Positions 1-7,034 of a stretch of 7,938 nucleotides of DNA are shown one piece after another. Positions within the stretch are counted from its first letter, which is position 1. Each line of letters opens with the position of its first letter. Made by a program: the position numbers and the translations under genes. The stretch lies in the NCBI GenBank assembly GCA_030638785.1, contig DAOWDY010000063.1:1-7938 (forward strand). Direction: 5' to 3'. The stretch comes from Candidatus Thorarchaeota archaeon (GTDB lineage: Archaea > Asgardarchaeota > Thorarchaeia > Thorarchaeales > Thorarchaeaceae). The notes beneath the pieces were generated by a model. It was not told where the DNA came from. It did no database searches and worked only from the letters and a program-made list of their open reading frames with translations.

Positions 1-2191
1 TATATTGAATAGTATCTAGTGAATCCATAAGATACAGGGTTTCTATTGCGGCCACACTCTGCTGCATGTGTGCAGTTCCAAACATAATAGTCGGCTTGTA
101 GTGCCCGGTAACGTCCTGGCATTGAGAGATGTAACTAACTGTATCGCCGATTACTTCGCCTGTCAATCCGATTCCAAAGGATTGACTAGCAGCAATTCCG
201 AAGTACTGGGTCCAGATACTCCAAGTGCGATATTGATCAAAACCATACTCTGGAGCAATGAATGCGGAAAGGTTGTTCCATTGGGGATATTGTGTCCAAG
301 CTGAGAACATACCCAAGTAAGACTCGACACTGTCAATGTCTAGATATCTTCCACTATGAGCATATCGAGAAACTTCACAGAGCCAGCTGTTCCACATCAG
401 CGAGGGTGCAAGCTCCATTCCCTCAAAACCAATAGGGGTCCTGATAGTATCAAGAAAGTTTGCAATGCCCGTTGTCAATAGGTCATCAGTAACACCAAGA
501 ATTTCAAGACAGAGACCAACATGAGATGTTTCTTCTGTTTTTCCCAGGATGTCAGAAGATGCGATTTTGAACCCGAATCCTCCGGATTGTAATTGGTTGG
601 TTGTCAACCAGTTAAGACCAGAAGTCCGATTCTGAGTACTGAGTCGACTCATCATCTCTAATGTCAGAAGAGCTGAAGCAGTACCTAGGATTATTTCAGA
701 GCCATCAATCAAAGAGTTATCAAATGACCCATCGCCGTTACTAGTTCTTGTTTCAATCCAAGTTGAGAGTTTCACAGGGTCGTCATGAGTAAGTCCTAAA
801 AAGTCAAGAGTGAGTGTATACATCGCTGCGTAAGAATTCTGAGGTGTAATGCCAGTAGGATTAGTCCCGACTGCGCCCCATCTATCTGGATCAGAAGTAT
901 CGCTACCGGTGATGACACATTCCCGCAACCAATCTTCCAGTGAAACAGTATTGATAGATGCCAGAGATCCCGTAGTAAAGAGCGCCTCTGTGGCCAGGTA
1001 TGTCGTCTTCAGGCTATAGTCGAATCCACCATCAGGATCTTGCCTACTAATGACGTAGGCTCGTATATCGGCAATTGTGAATGATGATGAGAGACCCATT
1101 GTTTCCATGATCCAGAGTCCTCGAGCAGTGCTCCGCAAAGATACAGTCCCTTCATTGGCAGTGTTCATGAACCCAGCTTCAGACCCAAAATCAACGTAGA
1201 GCTTATTTAACAGGTTCAATATCATGTTACTCTGTTCAGAAACCCATGTAGACCAAGCAGATGAATTTGCCACAGACTTCATTGTGTGGATTGCATCATA
1301 GGCGGATTCAAGGGATGGCTCATGGAAATACTCTAGACCTCCAGCAAGAACTCCATCTGATTGGGTCTGAGAAACACTGTTTGTTATTTCGGATTCTGAT
1401 AGTGTAGTGGAATATGCGATTGTGTTGATGAATAAGCTCCTACCTGTTGTGGTCCATTGAGCAGGGTCTTCAATACCAAAGAGGAGTGTATCCAATGGCC
1501 ATGAGTCATATCGCAATGGCGCTATGTTGTTCGATGTTTCCCCCTCAGCAAACATAATGATTCTGGACTTCTCTGTCTGCACATCATCGATTGGAAGTAT
1601 AAGGGTTTCAGTGGTAAGAGTACCCCCATTCGATATACTGTAAGGCATAGAAAGAAAGACCGCTCCGGTAAACTCAGATGTGGTGAATACTTGCTGTGAC
1701 CCCGGAGCGGTCAAAAGGGGCGGACCTCGATCTCTTAGTCGATGTAGCAGCCATGCAGAACGTCCAACTAAGATTACAGGTCTATCATAGCGTATAAGAA
1801 TCTCAATGAAAGCGTCAGAAACTGAGGTGCCATTTGCAGACCCAAGGCTACCATCAATAATGATTGCTATCGAATCAAGGAGTGGTGACGAATCGAGAAG
1901 GAGATCTGTCACCTCATGAAGGTCAGCAACAATGCCTTCTGAATTTACCAACTGTAGTATTAGGTTTCCTCGGGCGGGGATGCTAAATCCGGAGTATTGG
2001 ATAATGGTATAATTACCAACAGCAACTGGGACGCCTGTAGATGCAGATAGAAGGAATTGATCTTGATTTGAATCAATGGCACTTGGTTCTGAAACAGGAG
2101 CGGATGTAAAAGACATGTCAGTGATTGACATTGTCCATGAAAGCATGATTGTTAGAAACACTATGATTGTTAGTAGATGAGCCTTCTTCAT
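1..2191 (-). CDS. Secreted alpha-toroid (prenyltransferase/terpene-cyclase-like) repeat protein, C-terminus outside the window
   Basis: My own translation gives 730 uninterrupted residues from ATG at 2191 to the window edge. No stop is reached, so the C-terminus is missing. Residues 1-25 form a signal peptide (MKK, then a hydrophobic stretch) with no lipobox cysteine, so export is expected. Residues about 55-260 look like an alpha/beta (Rossmann or amidotransferase-like) domain, with hydrophobic strands at 107-113 (SIAIIID) and 137-143 (RPVILVG). I see no catalytic Cys-His pair. From about 340 onward, repeats of the squalene-cyclase/prenyltransferase alpha-toroid kind appear: a Gly-Gly-Phe-like turn followed by a helix rich in Ala and Leu. 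Turns lie near 384-390 (QDPDGGF), 485-490, 535-541 (QSGGFGF) and 695-699, and the first repeat starts near 338. No DxDD or Zn-ligand set is evident, so a binding or structural role is more likely than cyclase or transferase activity. AGGAG lies about 13 nt before ATG. The gene follows 2319-2915 on the same strand. Confidence 0.8.
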   Translation of the reverse strand, partial: MKKAHLLTIIVFLTIMLSWTMSITDMSFTSAPVSEPSAIDSNQDQFLLSASTGVPVAVGNYTIIQYSGFSIPARGNLILQLVNSEGIVADLHEVTDLLLDSSPLLDSIAIIIDGSLGSANGTSVSDAFIEILIRYDRPVILVGRSAWLLHRLRDRGPPLLTAPGSQQVFTTSEFTGAVFLSMPYSISNGGTLTTETLILPIDDVQTEKSRIIMFAEGETSNNIAPLRYDSWPLDTLLFGIEDPAQWTTTGRSLFINTIAYSTTLSESEITNSVSQTQSDGVLAGGLEYFHEPSLESAYDAIHTMKSVANSSAWSTWVSEQSNMILNLLNKLYVDFGSEAGFMNTANEGTVSLRSTARGLWIMETMGLSSSFTIADIRAYVISRQDPDGGFDYSLKTTYLATEALFTTGSLASINTVSLEDWLRECVITGSDTSDPDRWGAVGTNPTGITPQNSYAAMYTLTLDFLGLTHDDPVKLSTWIETRTSNGDGSFDNSLIDGSEIILGTASALLTLEMMSRLSTQNRTSGLNWLTTNQLQSGGFGFKIASSDILGKTEETSHVGLCLEILGVTDDLLTTGIANFLDTIRTPIGFEGMELAPSLMWNSWLCEVSRYAHSGRYLDIDSVESYLGMFSAWTQYPQWNNLSAFIAPEYGFDQYRTWSIWTQYFGIAASQSFGIGLTGEVIGDTVSYISQCQDVTGHYKPTIMFGTAHMQQSVAAIETLYLMDSLDTIQY

Positions 2192-2210
2192 TCTGCTCGA
2201 TACACTCCTA

Positions 2211-2300
2211 GATGGTAACCGGACCCGGGAGGACTTTGGGCGTCATCATCAGGTTGTTTGCGTTGGCCTGCAACAACGTCGGGGGATGGTTCCCCCCGGA
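2211..2300. other. GC-rich non-coding spacer with two tandem hairpins
   Basis: This stretch lies between two minus-strand genes and is 55/90 G+C by my count, clearly richer than the flanking DNA. Hairpin A is at 2253-2277: arms 2253-2261 and 2270-2277, 8 bp with one bulged T at 2259 and an 8-nt loop. Hairpin B is at 2280-2298: arms CGGGGG and CCCCCG, 6 bp with a 7-nt loop. A CCCGGG palindrome follows at 2224-2229. There is no U-tract, so a classic terminator is unlikely. It could be an mRNA processing or stability element, a small structured RNA, or the 5' leader of the secreted-protein gene. The structures are seen directly; any function is inference. Confidence 0.5.
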
Positions 2301-2318
2301 TCAGGTCTTGATTGATTC

Positions 2319-2915
2319 TCACACGACTACCCCCATCATCTGCCAGTATAGGAGCATTATACCAGCTACCACGACAACAAGCTCGATAGCACCACTTCGG
2401 GGTCGCTCCCTTAGAGATGACATCACAAGCCCAGCTTCTCCGCTGCGTAGTGAGCAGTTATAGAATACTCCAATCGCCACGTATAGACAGATTGCAGTCC
2501 ATGCAAGGTCAAGTATCAGAACGAATGGTAGTACCAAGAGTGTCAATGCAACAAACACTGACAGCACTACATTCGAATACAGAGCGATAATCAGTATTGA
2601 CACCCGGGGAGGTTTCTCGACTTCGATGAACATGTTCAGTTCCCCATAGGTTGTAGATCCACCAACTCGGGCTATTTTGATTCCTGCAATACGAGATACT
2701 ACATACCGAATCCCAGTATAGATCAGGGTGCCAGGTAGAAATACCACAGACAGAAAGGTCATCAGAGGATTCCGAAACCAGTCCTCAAACTCCCTCTTCT
2801 GGCCTTTGAGTAATAGAAGCCCTCGTAGAACAGTGACTACCCCCAGTATTGGTGGAGTCCACTGAAAAGCGAAATAGAGATTCGCTGTGACAAGGGCCAC
2901 TATATCAGTCTGCAT
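2319..2915 (-). CDS. Multi-pass membrane protein of unknown function (198 aa)
   Basis: I start this gene at ATG 2915 and not at the in-frame GTG 9 nt upstream. A GAGGTGA motif (2921-2927) lies 5 nt before this ATG and matches the archaeal anti-Shine-Dalgarno fully, whereas the GTG sits inside that motif. The product is hydrophobic, with likely membrane spans near residues 8-34, 52-76, 104-132, 134-152 and 177-195, and a charged loop at 36-49. I do not recognise the family with certainty. The pattern of a helix ending in Gly (FLPGTLIYTG, 59-68), then a small-residue/Asn helix (ALYSNVVLS, 111-119), then FYNCSLRSGE (151-160) recalls site-2 (M50-like) membrane proteases. However, there is no HExxH, so at most it would be an inactive relative. 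It is the first gene of a possible two-gene unit with the secreted repeat protein, 127 nt downstream. Confidence 0.75.
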   Translation of the reverse strand: MQTDIVALVTANLYFAFQWTPPILGVVTVLRGLLLLKGQKREFEDWFRNPLMTFLSVVFLPGTLIYTGIRYVVSRIAGIKIARVGGSTTYGELNMFIEVEKPPRVSILIIALYSNVVLSVFVALTLLVLPFVLILDLAWTAICLYVAIGVFYNCSLRSGEAGLVMSSLRERPRSGAIELVVVVAGIMLLYWQMMGVVV

Positions 2916-2920
2916 CTTTT

Positions 2921-2927
2921 TCACCTC
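2921..2927 (-). promoter_or_regulatory. Shine-Dalgarno site that decides the membrane-protein start
   Basis: On the minus strand the sequence is GAGGTGA, 5 nt before ATG 2915. It is a seven-base match to the complement of the archaeal 16S 3' end. It overlaps the alternative GTG start at 2924, which makes that start unlikely. Confidence 0.65.
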
Positions 2928-2929
2928 TA

Positions 2930-2949
2930 GGATGAGCCTTCACTCATCC
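2930..2949. promoter_or_regulatory. 20-bp inverted repeat, candidate operator or 5'-leader hairpin
   Basis: GGATGAG (2930-2936) and CTCATCC (2943-2949) are perfect 7-bp inverted arms around a 6-nt loop. The element lies immediately upstream of the GAGGTGA ribosome-binding site of the membrane-protein gene and just downstream of its TATA-like box. It would therefore cover the predicted transcription start. It could act as an operator for a dimeric winged-helix regulator or as a hairpin at the mRNA 5' end. The repeat is seen directly; the role is inferred. Confidence 0.45.
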
Positions 2950-2969
2950 CCTATGACGTCGCTCGTATT

Positions 2970-2980
2970 CTATTATTATC
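2970..2980 (-). promoter_or_regulatory. TATA-like box for the membrane-protein gene
   Basis: The minus strand reads GATAATAATAG, the most TATA-like stretch upstream of the minus-strand gene. With the usual archaeal spacing of about 25 bp, transcription would begin near 2946-2950, giving a leader of roughly 30-35 nt that includes the GAGGTGA site. Prediction by eye only. Confidence 0.35.
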
Positions 2981-3001
2981 AAGAAGCACTCTAGCTTTGT
3001 G

Positions 3002-3015
3002 CCACTCAGGAGTGG
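3002..3015. promoter_or_regulatory. 14-bp palindrome CCACTC-AG-GAGTGG, candidate regulator site
   Basis: This is a perfect 6-bp inverted repeat with a 2-bp centre, located in the middle of the divergent intergenic region. Its half-site AGGAGTGG (3008-3015) recurs exactly at 3044-3051 and as AGGAGTG at 3103-3109. The CACTC half also occurs at 2941-2945 and 2987-2991. Such repetition suits an operator set for a winged-helix protein, plausibly the one encoded from 3176, but binding is not shown. Confidence 0.4.
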
Positions 3016-3121
3016 TCGCAGAAATAACCTCATTCGGTTTAATAGGAGTGGATAACCATTGAATTTCTACCTAGAGGGCTATAATTGCTCAGTATTCTTA
3101 AGAGGAGTGATATTATAGGAG

Positions 3122-3134
3122 AGTATTAATAATA
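3122..3134 (+). promoter_or_regulatory. Possible TATA-like box for the regulator gene
   Basis: GTATTAATAATAG is an AT-rich box about 42-54 bases before the proposed TTG start. A transcript from here would begin near 3155 with a leader of about 20 nt and no clear Shine-Dalgarno. TTTAATA at 3038-3044 and TATTATA at 3111-3117 are alternatives, so the assignment is weak. Confidence 0.25.
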
Positions 3135-3175
3135 GATTGAAAACTGGTGCAGTGAAGTAATTTGAATATCATATT

Positions 3176-4825
3176 TTGATCAGGAGATGTCAGATATTAT
3201 TGGAACCTGAGAAATACCTCAAGGCAAACTTGTGGAACACCGATGAACAGGTTGTAAGAGACCTGGTACATTCTACGATTTACAAAAGAAAGATACCAAA
3301 ACTGAATACATCAAGAGTTGAAAAGAGAACAGGTCTTCCTAAGATTTCAAAAGAGCCCAGTGTTGAGAGACTTATTGTCAAGGCAGTTGGAGAGTATGCA
3401 TCTCTTGGTGTACAATTGAATGGAGCAACATTGGAAACCCAGATTAACTCCTTACTAGCAGACCTAGATACAGAATACCTGAAAGAATTGCAATATTTCT
3501 TTGAAAGGATAATCACCGGAAACCTTCCACGAGACCCTACATGGGCAATAAACCAGATTGACATTGATCATATCTCTGCAACTCTGTTTATTCTTCATAT
3601 GTTGAGTACAAGTATTGGATCACGTGTGAATTGGAGTCATGTACTGAGGGAGGAGAGTATGGGCGTCATCTTTCGAACCAGGATTGGAAGGACCATTCCC
3701 AGACCTGATAGTGCATTACTCGAAAACTCTCCCGAATTCATCACCAATGCTCGTAATCGAATTAACATCCTATCCTTTGAACCCCTAAGAAAACTCTGTG
3801 CTCTTCTCTCACGGAAGAAAGAGATTCAATTACTTGGCCGAGAGAATATCTCATCAATACTTGATATCCCTATTAACACTGCACGATATCGTACTTCACT
3901 ATTTGATCTTGGTCTTACTGAGAGGTTTGTTCCTCATTATTCCGCAATGGGATTGAGACAGAGGTGGGTTCAAACAAAGATAGAGCCTGATGATTATGTG
4001 GGATCCAGATTTGTATCAACAGGATTGATTGGAAAGTTCAGCCTTAGAAGCTCACCATCATCAATTGCTTACCTTCAACTCGAACCAAGGGATTCTGCAG
4101 GTCCTGAGAAGATACCTGGTACAACTTCCTTCACAACGGATTTCGAAAGCATCTCCTTTCGGCTCGATAGATTTGATAGCGAGAAGGGAGGATGGAATTA
4201 TGACCCTTGGGTTGAACCTGAGAGATGGACGGAGAAGCCAAACACATGGAATCCAAGGAAGAAGCTTTGGCTTTACAAAAGTTCAGAGAATGAAAAGAAG
4301 CGCTTGCTGAAATTCACATTGAAGCAAGCAAATTTGATGGGAGCTCTACTCACGAATCAGGGATCTGTTCTTTATAGAAGACATCTAATCGAATTACTTG
4401 GAATTAAAAAAACAGCTGTCAAGAAAAGGATAGAGAGGCTCTGTGATGTTGGTGCTTTGAGTGTTCTCTATCACCCGTCACTTGAATATTCGGGACTTCC
4501 TGAGGCGGTCTTACTTCAAGTACCCAACATTTCAGAGAAGGACAGGGACTACCTGATCAGATGGGTAAATGGAGCAATGCCGTATACTTGCATCTACTGG
4601 GGAATCAAGGACTCTTTGGTGGCAGTTCTGAGAATACCAGAGAATTCAACAGGAATCACCCTTGGTTTTCTACGAGAATATCTCACAGAGGGACCATTAG
4701 AAATTCCAATTGAGGATTTCTTGCTTTGTTCTATCAAGGACGCATCATCGTATAATTTGACACTGCCTCAAAGAATGTTCAATTCTCCTAGAAATCAATG
4801 GAGAGACCCATGGGTTCATACCTAG
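3176..4825 (+). CDS. Putative DNA-binding regulator with two similar winged-helix halves (549 aa)
   Basis: I do not recognise an exact family. Two segments read as winged helix-turn-helix domains: residues about 205-262 (second and third helices ENISSILDI and INTARYRTSLFDLGL) and about 384-440 (HLIELLGI and KKTAVKKRIERLCDVGAL). They align over about 60 residues with shared ALL, hydrophobic, Leu-x-Asp-x-Gly and Tyr...Gly-Leu positions. Each is followed by a strand-rich segment, as in Lrp/AsnC-type regulators with a C-terminal sensor domain, and each half ends in a W-x-x-DPWV motif (about 340-346 and 542-547). The N-terminal 200 residues are largely helical and unassigned. The protein is soluble, with no signal or membrane span. 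The start is uncertain: TTG 3176 has no ribosome-binding site, an in-frame stop lies just upstream (3158), and an AGGAG at 3182-3186 might serve TTG 3200. The gene is divergent from the membrane-protein gene and converges on the helicase operon, with a 39-bp gap. A transcription factor is the best inference. Confidence 0.8.
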   Translation: MIRRCQILLEPEKYLKANLWNTDEQVVRDLVHSTIYKRKIPKLNTSRVEKRTGLPKISKEPSVERLIVKAVGEYASLGVQLNGATLETQINSLLADLDTEYLKELQYFFERIITGNLPRDPTWAINQIDIDHISATLFILHMLSTSIGSRVNWSHVLREESMGVIFRTRIGRTIPRPDSALLENSPEFITNARNRINILSFEPLRKLCALLSRKKEIQLLGRENISSILDIPINTARYRTSLFDLGLTERFVPHYSAMGLRQRWVQTKIEPDDYVGSRFVSTGLIGKFSLRSSPSSIAYLQLEPRDSAGPEKIPGTTSFTTDFESISFRLDRFDSEKGGWNYDPWVEPERWTEKPNTWNPRKKLWLYKSSENEKKRLLKFTLKQANLMGALLTNQGSVLYRRHLIELLGIKKTAVKKRIERLCDVGALSVLYHPSLEYSGLPEAVLLQVPNISEKDRDYLIRWVNGAMPYTCIYWGIKDSLVAVLRIPENSTGITLGFLREYLTEGPLEIPIEDFLLCSIKDASSYNLTLPQRMFNSPRNQWRDPWVHT

Positions 4826-4864
4826 ACCTTTCTTGACCGCATTTATTCGAGAAACTGGAAAAGC

Positions 4865-5068
4865 CTACGCCCACTCCCACTCGTTGAACATCCATTGAAC
4901 AGATTTCTGTTCTGAACTGTCTTTTATTCGTAGTGAATACCACGCAGTGATACCCAACCACGTCCAGGCGCTCAACCCAATGGCGATATTGAACATGACA
5001 GATTCGAATATCGTAGCAAACCATAATCCCAGCAACAACACTATTATTATTTTTATTTTCAAGTCCAT
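4865..5068 (-). CDS. Small two-span membrane protein coupled to the XPD gene (67 aa)
   Basis: The ATG at 5068 follows the helicase stop codon (TAA 5070-5072) with one base between, a typical arrangement for translational reinitiation. A longer reading from 5110 would overlap the helicase gene and adds a non-hydrophobic tail, so I prefer the short form. The product starts MDLKIK and then has two hydrophobic segments, residues about 7-20 and 24-44, joined by a very short turn. A polar C-terminal tail rich in Trp, Glu and Lys follows (45-67). No family is recognised. As the last gene of the operon it may be a helper that brings something to the membrane, or an unrelated passenger; the sequence cannot tell. 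It ends 39 bp from the convergent regulator gene. Confidence 0.6.
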   Translation of the reverse strand: MDLKIKIIIVLLLGLWFATIFESVMFNIAIGLSAWTWLGITAWYSLRIKDSSEQKSVQWMFNEWEWA

Positions 5069-5069
5069 T

Positions 5070-7034
5070 TTATCCCACTCTCCGCATATCCAGAAACGAT
5101 GAGATTGCATTTCTCATCTCTCCGACTCCTCGATAAGGCCAAAGATCAGAAACAACATCTTCTCCAAACAGCTTGATGTGGCGTTCAAAACGCTGATCGA
5201 GAAGAATAACTATACCCCAATCATCAGGAGATCTCCTAAGTCTTCCAACAAGCTGAACAACCTTTCTCACAGAGGGAATAACAGATGAGTAGAAATAACC
5301 TGCACCCTCTCCAAAGCGGCTTTCATACCAATCCTGGAGTGCTCGCTGGTAACTCGTTGGTGGACTGAATGGAATCCCCACGCCTATTATCATATCAACT
5401 AGTGACCGTCCATTAGAAACCAGATCAACACCTTCACTGAACTTACCTCCGTAAACCAAGAATACTGCCTTGGGTCCCGAGTGTACCTCTTCTGTTAGGT
5501 TCTCTATACGTGCTTCCTTGCTCTCAACAACTCGCTCCCTGAATCCGCAATCAATATTGTAACTTAGCACTTGCTCCATCACTTGGTAACTTGGAAAGGC
5601 AATCAGCGCAGTCTTTTCTGCAGGCATTGCAACAAGTGCCGATTCGATTCTCTCCGCAATAGCCCTCCAGAGATTGGGTCCTCTCTCGGTGTACTTGGTT
5701 GAAATTTCTCTATCTAACAATACAAGTCGGGAAGCCTTTGGGTATGGACTCCCAAGATCCTCTGTCAATGCTCCTTTTACACCCATGAGAGCAGCGTAGA
5801 GGTTGGTTGGTCTAAAGGTCCCAGACATCAGCATTGCTGCTCTTGCTCTCCTGAGAACTGGAGCGATTAAGCCAGCAGCGTTTAAGGGACGAATAGTTAG
5901 AATACCATTGGTGAGAGAAACATCTTTGTTCCATCGTTGACTAAGAGAAGCAGTAACGTGCCAATCATCACTCTCTGAAGCTCTGAGTCCTGCAAAGAGA
6001 AATTCAATCAATCTATCAAGAGGTGTTTCTGTAGGTAACTCATCCACTTCAAGTACACGAGTTCGTTCCATTAAGAGCTGAATGAGTTTTGGGTCAACAA
6101 ATCGGGGTAGTATCTGCCACTTGTCAAGCTCCACCTCAGGTTGCTTCGTGTTTAGTTTCTCTAGAGATAGAAGGAGGGTTTCCCAGAGGAAGTCAATTAC
6201 CTCTACTATCCAAGAAACACCAGTTTCCTTCTTGACATTGGCTCGGTTATCTCGTAACCATTGTAGGTCCTGTCCTGACAGGCTTGCAGCCTCTGATGAT
6301 AGTACGTGCTCTGGAAGATTGTGAGCCTCATCAACGAGGATGTCTGCATCTGAGAGGTGTTGGCCAACACTAGAAAGTAATGCGTTTCTAACTCTCTCTT
6401 TGAATAGGTACGCGTAAGGTCCTATGATAATCCTGCTTTGACGCGCACACCATCTTAGTATCTCGTAAGGGCACACGCCATCATCTTCAGCGGCTGATTC
6501 AACTATTTCTCGAGTAACAACTCCTGATGAGAGAAGATGATTTACCAACTCACGAGCCTGCTCTCTGATCTTTGGAGTCCTATCATCACTCTTCTTCTTG
6601 TAGAAATTCCAATAGTGAGTACAACGACCAGTCTTGATCATGGTTGCACACCCACGCATGAAACCCATGGATGATTCAGTGTCCATCCTGTACCTAATAG
6701 GACAGACATGTCTTCGTGACACCATACTTGTAGCAGTGATAGGTGATCGACTTTGAGCGATGTTCTCCTGAAGAATATTCAATTCTTCTTCAAAGACACG
6801 TGATTGGGAATGAGTCCGGGTGAGTACGTACAGTCTTGCGTCTTGGTCTCCTCCACGAGCTGCCAGATATCCAGCTAGTGCTGCGATAGTCTTCCCTATA
6901 CCACATTCGGCAGATAGCATACCCACTGTTCCCTTTGCAAAAGTATTGGCCGCTAAAACAACAGCTCTGTCCTGTTGAGGTCGTGGCTCATATGGGAACC
7001 AAGAAAGAGGATCTACTACAGTTTCTGCCAACAT
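5070..7034 (-). CDS. xpd: XPD/Rad3-family 4Fe-4S DNA helicase (superfamily 2)
   Basis: This is a full-length XPD/Rad3-like ATPase of 654 residues, a 5'-3' DNA helicase family used in nucleotide excision repair and related DNA transactions. Motifs in order: FPYEPRPQQ at 13-21 (the Q-motif-like XPD signature); Walker A SAECGIGKT at 41-49; TRTHSQ at 72-77 (motif Ia); DEAH at 235-238 (Walker B); SGTFRP at 404-409 (motif III); GGKFSEGVDL at 529-538 (motif V); and QLVGRLRR at 594-601 (motif VI, arginine fingers). Four cysteines placed as in the XPD iron-sulfur domain are present: C111, C129, C138 and C188. The Arch domain should fall between DEAH and motif III. The Walker A loop departs from the usual APTGxGKT but keeps Gly-Lys-Thr. 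ATG 7034 has GGAGGAGG directly upstream and overlaps the preceding gene by 19 nt. Its partner genes are an MCM-like gene and an unknown gene upstream. Confidence 0.93.
   Translation of the reverse strand: MLAETVVDPLSWFPYEPRPQQDRAVVLAANTFAKGTVGMLSAECGIGKTIAALAGYLAARGGDQDARLYVLTRTHSQSRVFEEELNILQENIAQSRSPITATSMVSRRHVCPIRYRMDTESSMGFMRGCATMIKTGRCTHYWNFYKKKSDDRTPKIREQARELVNHLLSSGVVTREIVESAAEDDGVCPYEILRWCARQSRIIIGPYAYLFKERVRNALLSSVGQHLSDADILVDEAHNLPEHVLSSEAASLSGQDLQWLRDNRANVKKETGVSWIVEVIDFLWETLLLSLEKLNTKQPEVELDKWQILPRFVDPKLIQLLMERTRVLEVDELPTETPLDRLIEFLFAGLRASESDDWHVTASLSQRWNKDVSLTNGILTIRPLNAAGLIAPVLRRARAAMLMSGTFRPTNLYAALMGVKGALTEDLGSPYPKASRLVLLDREISTKYTERGPNLWRAIAERIESALVAMPAEKTALIAFPSYQVMEQVLSYNIDCGFRERVVESKEARIENLTEEVHSGPKAVFLVYGGKFSEGVDLVSNGRSLVDMIIGVGIPFSPPTSYQRALQDWYESRFGEGAGYFYSSVIPSVRKVVQLVGRLRRSPDDWGIVILLDQRFERHIKLFGEDVVSDLWPYRGVGEMRNAISSFLDMRRVG

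Noticed and set aside
68..304. Plus-strand reading frame of 78 codons
   Set aside because: Antisense to the uninterrupted frame of the secreted repeat protein, whose repeats continue through this stretch.
2211..2300. C/D-box small RNA, tRNA or SRP RNA in the GC-rich spacer
   Set aside because: A TGATGA-like C box occurs on the minus strand, but no properly placed D box follows it. No cloverleaf or SRP signature could be built.
2212..2463. Plus-strand reading frame of 83 codons
   Set aside because: It crosses the hairpin spacer and the antisense of the membrane-protein gene; there is no ribosome-binding site, and its composition reflects the opposite strand.
3059..3118. Possible 19-codon upstream reading frame starting with TTG, preceded by AGGAGTGG
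   Set aside because: Too short to test by eye. The AGGAGTGG is better explained as one of a set of repeated words, and no coding signal is visible.
4826..4864. Bidirectional terminator between the convergent genes
   Set aside because: Only short T-rich bits (CTTTCTT on plus, a run of four T on minus) and no stem; not enough to call a terminator.
5069..5110. Longer start at 5110 for the mini membrane protein
   Set aside because: The extension would be encoded inside the helicase gene and lacks a hydrophobic or conserved look. ATG 5068, one base after the helicase stop, is a more natural start.
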